A DNA stretch of 50,191 bases from CAZMZF01 sp964570765 (lineage in GTDB: Bacteria > Zixibacteria > MSB-5A5 > RBG-16-43-9): contig CAZMZF010000018.1 in assembly GCA_964570765.1 (NCBI GenBank), forward strand, positions 1 to 50,191, written 5' to 3'. The translations under genes and the position numbers were made by a program. The notes below the pieces were generated by a model. It was not told the origin of the DNA and searched no databases. It saw only the letters and a list, made by a program, of their open reading frames with translations. This document shows, one piece after another, positions 42,785 through 50,191 of this stretch. The first letter of the stretch is position 1. Each line of letters starts with the position of its first letter.

Positions 42785-44032
42785 ATGAATCTATTTGAGA
42801 TAAGAGAAGGTATATTGATGGCCTGGGCGTCGCTGAAGGCCAATAAAATGCGTTCCTTTTTAACTATTTTAGGTGTTCTTATCGGGGTAACTGCAGTAAT
42901 CGGAATGGTTTCCATCATTCAGGGTTTGAACAACAGTATGGCTCAACAGATAGAGTCCTTAGGCTCCAATGTCATTTATGTGACTAAATTTAAAATGGTC
43001 CAGTTGGGAAATATATCGGAAGAGGAAAGAAATCGTAGACCTATCACACTTGAGGATGCTCTGGCTGTAAGAGAATACTGTCCTTCGATAAGCGAGGTTT
43101 CTCCCCAGAATTGGGGACCGGGATCCAAAATTATAAAATTCGGGAAAGAAGAGGTAACCAGTTTCCAGCTAATTGGCGTGATGCCGGAATATGAGGTGGT
43201 CAATAACAATTTTGTAGCGGAGGGAAGGTTTTTCACCGATTCGGACATAAAATATAAAGCTGAGGTAATTGTCTTAGGGCCAGATGTGAAAGAGAAACTA
43301 TTTCCTTTTCAGGACCCGATTGGCAAAGAGATATTAATGGGAGGGGCAAACTTTTCACCTAAGAAATTTACAGTTGTAGGAATAATGGAGAAAAGGCCTA
43401 ATCTATTGGGCGAAAGCATGAACAATTTTGTCCTTCTGCCTTATGATACTTACCATATACTTTACCCTGAGGAAAAGGAGCTACTTTTAGTTGCCAGGCC
43501 TATATCACCGGAACTGATATCTAAGGCGATTGGCGAGATAACTGAGCTGATGAGAAGAAGGAGAGCTGTCCCTTACGATAAACCGGATGATTTCGCTGTC
43601 TCCACTCAGGATGACCTTATGAATATCTACCATCAGATCACCAGTGCTATCTATATGGTAATGGTAGTTATCTCCTCCATAGGTTTATTAGTAGGAGGGG
43701 TAGGGGTGATGAACATAATGCTGGTCTCAGTTACAGAAAGAACCAGAGAAATAGGAATAAGGAAAGCCATCGGGGCTAAAAAAAGGGACATTATCTGGCA
43801 GTTTTTGATTGAGGCGATGACCCTTAGTGGAACCGGTGGAGTCCTGGGTATTATCGTAGGGCTTCTTTTGAGCCAGCTTATAGCTTTAGCCACCCCTTTG
43901 CCTGCCAGCATCTCATTACCCTGGGTAATAATAGGTTTCTCAGTTGCGGTTGGGGTTGGGCTTATATTCGGCATCTATCCAGCTTACCGGGCAGCCAAAG
44001 TGGATCCAATTATCTCTCTGAGGTACGAATAA
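42785..44032 (+). CDS. MacB-type permease (FtsX domain), second
   Basis: A 415-residue paralogue of the preceding permease, with the same layout and the same coupling sequence VTERTREIGIRKAIGAKK. The periplasmic domain differs clearly, as expected for a heterodimer partner. It is separated from the first permease by 183 bases with repeats, so a partly independent expression is possible. Confidence 0.9.
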   Translation: MNLFEIREGILMAWASLKANKMRSFLTILGVLIGVTAVIGMVSIIQGLNNSMAQQIESLGSNVIYVTKFKMVQLGNISEEERNRRPITLEDALAVREYCPSISEVSPQNWGPGSKIIKFGKEEVTSFQLIGVMPEYEVVNNNFVAEGRFFTDSDIKYKAEVIVLGPDVKEKLFPFQDPIGKEILMGGANFSPKKFTVVGIMEKRPNLLGESMNNFVLLPYDTYHILYPEEKELLLVARPISPELISKAIGEITELMRRRRAVPYDKPDDFAVSTQDDLMNIYHQITSAIYMVMVVISSIGLLVGGVGVMNIMLVSVTERTREIGIRKAIGAKKRDIIWQFLIEAMTLSGTGGVLGIIVGLLLSQLIALATPLPASISLPWVIIGFSVAVGVGLIFGIYPAYRAAKVDPIISLRYE

Positions 44033-44134
44033 AAGGGCAACGCCAAATATAAAAGTGGGGTTTAGAGTAATTATAAGAGAAAGCTGGGGAAAATTTTTTA
44101 TGGATATTTCTCATAAATTCAGGTATATTGTAAA

Positions 44135-45490
44135 ATGAAGAGTATGAAAACTAAGGTCACATTTTCCAGATGGATCCATTTTGGACTGATTTTGAGCCTT
44201 TCTTTGTTTTTTCTTCCTAGGGCTTTTTCACAAACCGATTTCGGATATTTAGAGGAACCGGAGGAGGAAGGAGTTTATTTAGATTATGCCTACTTCTTCG
44301 AAAACGGAACCACAGGAAAAGAAGGGGAGGGGGATAACTGGCGGTTAGAGATCTATTATAAGATTTTCAACCACAAACTGACTTTTATAAAGGAGCAGGA
44401 TAAATTCAAAGCCGGCTATGAGATCGAGGTAGTGCTTTTCAGTAAAAATAAACAGTTTACTGCCAGCTCCTATGAGGAAGAATATGTGGTTGAGAGTTAT
44501 CAGGAGACTCAATCCTCATTAAATTTTTTGATTAACCAGGTTAATTTATCAGTTCCAGCTGGGGAGTATAAATTAAGTTTCAAACTTATTGAACATAATT
44601 CCAAGCAGGTGTTGAAATCTGAAAAGCAGATCAGTCTTCTTTCCTTGAAAAGCGATGAACCCATCTTCAGTGGTCTGGAATTAGCTCGGAGTGTTAAGGA
44701 GAACCAGGACTCACCAAAATTCATTAAACGAGGTAAAGAAGTTATTCCCAGCGTTTCTAATATATTAGGAGATCCGGATGACTTTTTCTGGATTTATTTT
44801 GAGCTTTATAATTTTAGACCCCAAAGAGCTGAGGATTATTTGTTAATCTGCGAATTAGAGGCAGGTAATAAATCCATAGTTTTTAAAGACACCACCAGAG
44901 CCACACTTCTACAAGCAACGGATCAGAGCTTCTATGATTTCAAAGAGATAAAGATCAGTGATATAAAAAATGGTACCTATAATCTTCGTCTAAAGCTCTT
45001 GAACAAAGAGGGGAAAGTCAGAGCAAAAGCCCAGAAGGAGCTGAATATCGAGTGGTTACTGCTTTATCAGGTGAAGAACGACTACCCCAGGGCAGTTGAG
45101 CTTTTGAGGTATGTGGCTTCGGATAAAGAGCTGAAGGAATTAAAAGAAGCAAAAGAAGAGGATAGGACCAAAAAATGGATGGATTTCTGGAAATCCAAGG
45201 ACCTTACTCCAGACACACCGGAGAATGAGTTGATGGAGGAGTATTATAAAAGGGTTAAATACGCAAATGAACACTTCGGCATCTACGATAAGGAGGGGTA
45301 TAAGACCGATATGGGGATGGTCTATATAAAATTTGGCCCGCCGGATGAAATGGATAGACATCCTTTCGAGCTCAGCACCCGACCATATCTGGTATGGTAT
45401 TATTACAGGCTCAATCGGAAGTTCCTGTTTATCGATGTAACCGGTTATGGAGAATATGAGCTTCAGTATCCCTATAATGGCAAAAGGTGA
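44135..45490 (+). CDS. GWxTD-domain protein, first
   Basis: A 451-residue exported protein; signal peptide about residues 1-32 (core LILSLSLFFLPRAFS). The C-terminal domain has WMDFWKSKDLTPDTPENEL and GYKTDMGMVYIKFGPPDEMDRH, the GWxTD domain with Tyr in place of Trp. The N-terminal 300 residues are beta-rich and tandem-like. The function of GWxTD proteins is not established; they are common in FCB-group and acidobacterial genomes. The start could also be the ATG at 44144. Confidence 0.85.
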   Translation: MKSMKTKVTFSRWIHFGLILSLSLFFLPRAFSQTDFGYLEEPEEEGVYLDYAYFFENGTTGKEGEGDNWRLEIYYKIFNHKLTFIKEQDKFKAGYEIEVVLFSKNKQFTASSYEEEYVVESYQETQSSLNFLINQVNLSVPAGEYKLSFKLIEHNSKQVLKSEKQISLLSLKSDEPIFSGLELARSVKENQDSPKFIKRGKEVIPSVSNILGDPDDFFWIYFELYNFRPQRAEDYLLICELEAGNKSIVFKDTTRATLLQATDQSFYDFKEIKISDIKNGTYNLRLKLLNKEGKVRAKAQKELNIEWLLLYQVKNDYPRAVELLRYVASDKELKELKEAKEEDRTKKWMDFWKSKDLTPDTPENELMEEYYKRVKYANEHFGIYDKEGYKTDMGMVYIKFGPPDEMDRHPFELSTRPYLVWYYYRLNRKFLFIDVTGYGEYELQYPYNGKR

Positions 45491-45553
45491 AAATCGAATG
45501 TAGAAAACCTTTAGAACTTTTTATAAAAATTTTTTAAAAAAGGAGAGATAAAG

Positions 45554-46972
45554 ATGAAAGAATGGTTAGAGAAGAGGATGGGGAGAGCTTGTCTTTTGTT
45601 TTTAGCTCTGATGTTTGTAGTTCCTCAGAGTCAGTTGCAGGGAACAACTATAGACTCGCTTAAGATCAATCTGGATTATGCAGTTTTCAAATATCTGCCA
45701 GATATAGATAAAAGTTATCTGGAGATCTATTACTCCCTGGAACAGAAGGAACTGGATTATATAAAGCAGGTTGAAGGATACGGAACAGTCATCTCCCTGG
45801 AGATTACCCTGACAAATCAGGCAGGGGAAAAAGTCAAGGAGAAAACATGGCAGGTCGGGAGTTTGGTAACAGATTTGGAAAAAATTGAAACCTCTGATGT
45901 GCAGATGATCGATATCTTGGGAGATACCCTGAAACCAGGGATCTATTTTCTGGATTTTAAAGTTATTGACCTCAATTCCAGTAAGGTCGGAGTTAAGAAG
46001 GCTCAAATTTTGATTCCAGATTTCAACGGAGGTGCTTTACAAATGAGTAACCTCCAGTTAGCTTTAAACTTATCAGGAGAAGACAGCTCGGATGTTAAAT
46101 TCAACAAATCCGGGATGAAAGTTTTGCCTAACCCCGGGGGGGAATATATTTCAAAAACGGGGATGCTTTGTTTTTACGCAGAAATTTATAATCTCAAAAC
46201 TGATTTAGAAGGAGAGAAAAAGGGTTATTCTTTAAGTTTTTCCGTATTAGATTCTACCAGCTCAAATCCCAAAGATTATGGATATCAGATCAATACCAAG
46301 CCGGGGAACTCTGCGGTGGTGATGAGCGCTCTGAATATAAACTCACTTCCTCCAGGTAAATATTTCCTCCAGCTTTTAACTAAAGACCTTGATACTGGAG
46401 ATGAAGTGAAGAAGACAAAACCTTTTCAGGTAGTATCAGATTCCACTTTTCAGGTAAGCGGAGATGAGCCTCAGACTGAAGAAGAGGCAAAAGATTTAAA
46501 GATGATGCTGGTTTATATAGGCACGAGAGATGAGCTAAAGATGTATGATCAACTGAATTTATCTGGCAAAAAACAGTTTATGATAGAATTCTGGAAGAAA
46601 AGGGACCCTGATCCTTCAACCCCCGAAAATGAGTTTAAAATCGGATATTATAGCAGGTGGGAAGAGGCAAACCGCAGATATTCAACCAGTCAGAAAAGAG
46701 AAAAAGATGGCTGGAGAACTGATATGGGCAGGGTTTATATCATATACGGAGAGCCAGACGATGTCGAAAGGCACCCATATTCCATGGCTTCTATCTCCTG
46801 GGAAAAATGGAACTACGACCATATTCAGGGTGGGATCTATTTCGTCTTCGTGGATAAACAAGGATATGGAGTTTACAAGTTAGTTCACTCCACAGGCAAA
46901 GGGGAGATAAGAGATCCTGACTGGGTGGAAAGGGTTGATACTGAAGGAGACACACAAACCACAGAGTATTAA
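45554..46972 (+). CDS. GWxTD-domain protein, second
   Basis: A 472-residue paralogue of the preceding gene, with a signal peptide (about 1-29), a beta-rich middle and a complete GWxTD domain: FMIEFWKKRDPDPSTPENEF and GWRTDMGRVYIIYGEPDDVE. The motif is closer to consensus than in the first copy. AGGAG precedes the ATG. The two genes and the ABC exporter behind them are close together and may form one unit. Confidence 0.88.
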   Translation: MKEWLEKRMGRACLLFLALMFVVPQSQLQGTTIDSLKINLDYAVFKYLPDIDKSYLEIYYSLEQKELDYIKQVEGYGTVISLEITLTNQAGEKVKEKTWQVGSLVTDLEKIETSDVQMIDILGDTLKPGIYFLDFKVIDLNSSKVGVKKAQILIPDFNGGALQMSNLQLALNLSGEDSSDVKFNKSGMKVLPNPGGEYISKTGMLCFYAEIYNLKTDLEGEKKGYSLSFSVLDSTSSNPKDYGYQINTKPGNSAVVMSALNINSLPPGKYFLQLLTKDLDTGDEVKKTKPFQVVSDSTFQVSGDEPQTEEEAKDLKMMLVYIGTRDELKMYDQLNLSGKKQFMIEFWKKRDPDPSTPENEFKIGYYSRWEEANRRYSTSQKREKDGWRTDMGRVYIIYGEPDDVERHPYSMASISWEKWNYDHIQGGIYFVFVDKQGYGVYKLVHSTGKGEIRDPDWVERVDTEGDTQTTEY

Positions 46973-47005
46973 AAAAGATTTTGCTTTCGTCTTTTAATAT
47001 TCAGA

Positions 47006-47749
47006 ATGATAAAGACCTTTAATCTCAGCAAGATATTTCAGCATAAAAAAAGGGGAGAGATACGTGCAGTGGATGATGTAAATATCGAATGTAAGCCCGG
47101 GAAAATCTTCGGGCTTTTAGGGTTGAATGGTGCAGGTAAAACTACCCTGATGCGTCTTCTTTCCACTGTATTAAAGCCAACTTCTGGAACTGCAAAGGTA
47201 AATGGTTTCGATATCCTTACCGACTCTCAAAAAGTAAAAGCCAGCATCGGGTTTCTCTCTTCTGATACCGCCCTTTATCCGAGGTTGACCGCAGAGGAGA
47301 CGGTAGCTTATTTTGCCAGGCTGAACGGGATAGAGGAGGAGGTAATCCAGAAAAGAATAGAGAATATCTTTAAGATTTTCGATATGGAGAACTTCAGAGA
47401 TAGACGGGTGGATAAACTCTCCTCCGGGATGAAACAGAAGGTCTCTTTAGCCCGAACTATCATCCACGATCCGCAGGTCTTGATTTTAGACGAACCTACG
47501 CTGGGCTTAGATGTGATCACCTCAAAAAATATCATCCAGTTCATCCGCAGGGCTAAAGAAGAGAACAAGTGCGTTCTTTTCTCTACTCATATAATGCATG
47601 AGGCAGAAAAACTCTGTGACGAGATCGCCATCATCCATAGAGGAAAAATCCTAGCAGCTGGCACCTTAGGGGAGCTTCAAAATCGAGCCAGACTTAAGGA
47701 TTTAGACGAGGTTTTTGTTAAATTGGTGGGGAGCCTGAATGAATTTTAA
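47006..47749 (+). CDS. NatA-like ABC transporter ATP-binding protein
   Basis: A 247-residue ATPase with Walker A GLNGAGKTT, signature LSSGMKQKVSLART, Walker B VLILDEPTLGLD and the switch histidine STHIM. Its relatives (NatA and other ABC-2 exporter ATPases) power export of ions or drugs. It overlaps the permease gene by 11 bases. Confidence 0.9.
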   Translation: MIKTFNLSKIFQHKKRGEIRAVDDVNIECKPGKIFGLLGLNGAGKTTLMRLLSTVLKPTSGTAKVNGFDILTDSQKVKASIGFLSSDTALYPRLTAEETVAYFARLNGIEEEVIQKRIENIFKIFDMENFRDRRVDKLSSGMKQKVSLARTIIHDPQVLILDEPTLGLDVITSKNIIQFIRRAKEENKCVLFSTHIMHEAEKLCDEIAIIHRGKILAAGTLGELQNRARLKDLDEVFVKLVGSLNEF

Positions 47750-48941
47750 AAAGATAAAAATAATTTATTTTAAGGAGATGAAAGACATCCTCCGGGACAG
47801 GAGAACCCTTATCTCTATGCTTTTAGTCCCGATCCTCCTTTTTCCGATTCTGATGTTCGGTATGACTTCTTTGTCTATGATGATGGCTAAAAAAACAGGG
47901 GAAAGGGTTAACCCGTTAGTAATCATTGGAGGAGAGGAAGCTCCATCTATATTCTCTATACTCAAGGAGAATAAGTCCTTTGAAATCGTTCAGGAAAAGG
48001 ACTACAGTGCCGCCTTAAAGGATAAAAGGATTACAGCCGCATTGGAGTTCTCTAAGGATTTTGAGAGAAAGATAAGTGCAGGAGACTCGGCTCAGGTTAA
48101 AATCTACTTCGACAAGGCAGAGATCCAATCGGATATGGCTTCAGATAAGTTAGGCAATATTTTAAAAACATTTCAGGACAGCGTGGTTACAGAAAGGTTA
48201 AAAGATCGAAATGTTGATAGATCACTGCTTCACCCGGTGAGAATCAAAATGGAAAATCTGGCTTCCAAAGAGAAAATGGGTGGATTTTTCTTATCGATGT
48301 TTTTACCCTATATGATTATGATTATGGCTTTGACCGGGGCGATGTATCCGGCAATTGATTTGACTGCCGGTGAGAAGGAAAGGGGAACACTGGAAACCCT
48401 TTTAGTTTCACCAGCTTCTCGAGGTGAGATTTCCTCAGGTAAATTCTTAGCTGTTTTCACGGCCTCTTTAGTCACCTCCATTGTTTCTACAGTTAGTATG
48501 GTCATAAGTGCTGGAACAAGTTTTGCAAAATTCAAGGAGGCAGGAGAGGTAAGCAAAGAAGCAATTTTATCTATTAGTCCTCTTTCCATTCTGGTTCTGT
48601 TTTTACTTATGCTTCCCTATTGTTGTCTGGCAAGCTCGATTTTGCTTTCTCTATCTCTTTTCGCCAAATCTTATAAAGAAGCTCAGAGTTACATTTCCCC
48701 TTTGCTTATTATCATAATAATGCCGGCCATGGCTTCCTTTTTACCAGGGTTGGAATTATCTGTGGGGATGGCATTTATCCCGATTATAAATATCAGCTTA
48801 GCTTTGAAACAGATTCTCTTAGGGACCTATAACTGGGGGTATATCGGGCTTATCTTCTTGAGCACCGCCTTATATGCTGGTATGGCAATCTTTATCACCC
48901 GCATGCTTTTTGAAAAAGAGCAGGTGCTTTTCCGGACATAG
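47739..48941 (+). CDS. NatB-like ABC-2 type permease
   Basis: A 400-residue ABC-2 membrane protein: one N-terminal helix, a large extracytoplasmic domain, then five or six helices. FKEMKDILRDRRTLISMLLV at the start and GEKERGTLETLLVSPASRGE after the first C-terminal helix are typical of NatB. Its substrate is unknown. Confidence 0.9.
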   Translation: MNFKKIKIIYFKEMKDILRDRRTLISMLLVPILLFPILMFGMTSLSMMMAKKTGERVNPLVIIGGEEAPSIFSILKENKSFEIVQEKDYSAALKDKRITAALEFSKDFERKISAGDSAQVKIYFDKAEIQSDMASDKLGNILKTFQDSVVTERLKDRNVDRSLLHPVRIKMENLASKEKMGGFFLSMFLPYMIMIMALTGAMYPAIDLTAGEKERGTLETLLVSPASRGEISSGKFLAVFTASLVTSIVSTVSMVISAGTSFAKFKEAGEVSKEAILSISPLSILVLFLLMLPYCCLASSILLSLSLFAKSYKEAQSYISPLLIIIIMPAMASFLPGLELSVGMAFIPIINISLALKQILLGTYNWGYIGLIFLSTALYAGMAIFITRMLFEKEQVLFRT

Positions 48942-48948
48942 GTTTTTT

Positions 48949-49007
48949 TGGAGTGCATCATCCGTGATGATGCAGATTAATAGCATTGACACGGTCAATG
49001 CACTCCA
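48949..49007. repeat. folded intergenic repeat with TGGAGTG termini
   Basis: The 10-bp inverted ends TGGAGTGCAT and ATGCACTCCA enclose two perfect hairpins: TGCATCATC/GATGATGCA with loop CGT, and GCATTGAC/GTCAATGC with loop ACG. The whole could fold as a three-way junction. It has the same outer bases as the repeat at 27138-27209. The arms of both inner hairpins extend into the outer ends. Confidence 0.65.
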
Positions 49008-49284
49008 TATTCAGTAACTCTACCTTGCCCTCAAGGTGGGTCTAGATTGACATAGCGACCCTGAAAGGGTCGCACTACGATTTCTCTCTGGTTTTTTCGT
49101 CGGGCATAAAGCCCGATGCTACATTCTTATCTGACCAGAAAAAAGAATAGACAGGATGTCTGTTCTACCAGAAAATCCAGACCACATCTTTCAAAAATCT
49201 TATAGATTTCTGCACCTGCTTTTATTTTATTATCTGGGAATGTAATTTGGATTACGATCTGAAAATTATTCGAAAGGCAAACTA
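49008..49284. repeat. rest of the gap before mazG: more small palindromes
   Basis: ACCTTG/CAAGGT (about 49022-49038), GCGACCC/GGGTCGC (about 49057-49075) and TCGGGC/GCCCGA (about 49100-49116) are small hairpins with unrelated words. There is no open frame of note. The GCGACCC word also occurs in the hairpin at 29088-29114. Confidence 0.5.
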
Positions 49285-50064
49285 GTGAAGAAAAAAGATT
49301 CTGAAAGTTTCAACCAGTTAGTCAACCTGATGAGCCTTCTCCGCTCAAAAAAAGGGTGTACCTGGGACAGGGCGCAGACTCATAGCTCTCTTCTTCCTTA
49401 TCTATTAGAAGAAGCTTATGAGGTACTGGATTCAGTAGAGAAAAAAGATGATCTCAAATTTAAAGAGGAATTAGGGGACCTGCTTTTGCAGATAATTTTC
49501 CATTCGGAGATCGCCAGAGAACAAAAAAGGTTTGATATTTTTGAGGTGATTGATAACCTTAGAGAGAAACTTATTCAAAGGCATCCTCATGTTTTCAAAA
49601 AAAGAAAAAAATTATCTTCGGACCAGGTGATAAAAAACTGGGAACATATAAAACTTACCACCTCAAATAATAAATCGGTCTTATCCGGGATACCAAAAAC
49701 TTTCCCGGCTTTACTTAAAGCCTACCGGGTTGGGGAAAAAGTGGGGAGGTATGGTTTTGACTGGCAGAGAAGTGAAGATATTTTACCTAAGTTAAATGAG
49801 GAGCTGAATGAGTTCAAAAAAGCTTACCGCTCCAAGAATAAGAAAAAGATCGAAGATGAATTAGGTGATATCCTCTTCACCCTGGTAAATTTATCCCGAC
49901 ACCTTAAGATAAATCCTGAGCTTGCCTTAAGAAGGACTGTAAAAAAATTTATGAAGAGATTTAATTTTATTGAAGAAGAATTGTCCAGAAGCAAAAAATC
50001 TCTTAAGGAAACCAGCTTAAAAGAACTCGATTTTATCTGGGAGAAATCCAAGAAGAAATTATAA
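49285..50064 (+). CDS. mazG: nucleoside triphosphate pyrophosphohydrolase
   Basis: A 259-residue enzyme with two MazG domains. The first has GCTWDRAQTHSSLLPYLLEE and then EELGDLLLQIIFH; the second has LNEELNEFKKAY and EDELGDILFTLVNLSRH. Both show the ExxE...ExxD metal-binding pattern. It hydrolyses NTPs to NMP and pyrophosphate for nucleotide-pool cleaning and starvation response. Start: GTG at 49285 with AAAGG upstream. The length is normal. Confidence 0.92.
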   Translation: MKKKDSESFNQLVNLMSLLRSKKGCTWDRAQTHSSLLPYLLEEAYEVLDSVEKKDDLKFKEELGDLLLQIIFHSEIAREQKRFDIFEVIDNLREKLIQRHPHVFKKRKKLSSDQVIKNWEHIKLTTSNNKSVLSGIPKTFPALLKAYRVGEKVGRYGFDWQRSEDILPKLNEELNEFKKAYRSKNKKKIEDELGDILFTLVNLSRHLKINPELALRRTVKKFMKRFNFIEEELSRSKKSLKETSLKELDFIWEKSKKKL

Positions 50065-50068
50065 AAAA

Positions 50069-50099
50069 TTGTAGGGGCGGGGTAACCCCGCCCCTACAA
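50069..50099. terminator. long palindrome between convergent genes, probable bidirectional terminator
   Basis: A 15-bp perfect stem (50069-50083 with 50085-50099, TTGTAGGGGCGGGGT and its complement) has a single central A. It lies between mazG and the OmpA-family gene on the other strand. It has the same GTAGGGGC edge as the palindrome at 28756, so it is also a member of the dispersed palindrome family. Confidence 0.6.
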
Positions 50100-50120
50100 A
50101 GGTAACTATAAGAAAGATAA

Positions 50121-50191
50121 CTACTTCTGGATGATTTCCACTCTGCGGTTCTGCTGTCTTCCTTCTTCGGTTTTATTGTCCCCTACGAAAT
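50121..50191 (-). CDS. OmpA-family protein, 3' end only
   Basis: The minus strand reads FVGDNKTEEGRQQNRRVEII and then QK and stop TAG (complement at 50121-50123). NxTEEGRxxNRRVEI is the conserved peptidoglycan-binding end of OmpA/MotB C-terminal domains. The gene runs out of the window on the right. Confidence 0.85.
   Translation of the reverse strand, partial: FVGDNKTEEGRQQNRRVEIIQK

Overview
The window reads as a chromosomal segment from an AT-rich, diderm (Gram-negative-type) bacterium, probably of an uncultured FCB-like lineage. Support comes from an Omp85/POTRA protein, a TolC-family channel, a Wzi-type outer-membrane barrel, a PorV/PorQ-like protein, the 3' end of an OmpA-family gene, two GWxTD-domain lipoprotein-like or secreted proteins and a PEP-CTERM sorted protein. 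This combination suggests the lineage but does not prove it. No rRNA, tRNA or CRISPR array was seen.

Layout. (1) 197-3844: a large solitary restriction-modification type adenine methyltransferase. (2) 4120-4887, minus strand: a PEP-CTERM protein, ending at a bidirectional terminator shared with the first gene. (3) 5561-17979: first exopolysaccharide unit (PHP phosphatase, SLBB export protein, Wzc-like tyrosine kinase, Wzx flippase, Wzy polymerase, glycosyltransferases, methyltransferases, radical SAM protein). (4) 18421-27097: second exopolysaccharide unit. It holds an epimerase, a complete GDP-D-glycero-D-manno-heptose pathway with a transaldolase to feed it, a glycosyltransferase, Wzi, and the priming glycosyl-phosphotransferase. 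(5) 27347-28747: PorV-like protein. (6) 28748-37100: accessory zone with palindromic repeats, an IS481-like element, a patatin-Omp85 gene, an array of three nucleotidyltransferase (MNT/HEPN-like) modules, and a broken IS256-like transposase. (7) 37324-44032: Yip1 protein, then a MacAB-TolC type efflux operon with two permeases. (8) 44135-48941: two GWxTD proteins and a NatAB-like ABC exporter. (9) mazG and, on the opposite strand, the end of an OmpA-family gene.

The strongest unifying signal is regulatory. The PEP-CTERM gene and both exopolysaccharide units each have a sigma-54-type -24/-12 site with the exact GG-N10-GC spacing. The two exopolysaccharide units also share a duplicated block of about 340 bp that carries the promoter and a structured leader RNA I could not assign to a known class. 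The copy before the second unit also carries the decayed tail of the SLBB export gene, so the second unit seems to have been built by duplication and deletion.

The second strong signal is in the accessory zone. The 3' end of the patatin-Omp85 gene recurs three times downstream, once after each nucleotidyltransferase module, so the modules sit in an array bounded by gene-end repeats. Short palindromes of the TCCGCC/GGCGGA type are scattered through the same zone and also lie in frame inside coding sequences.
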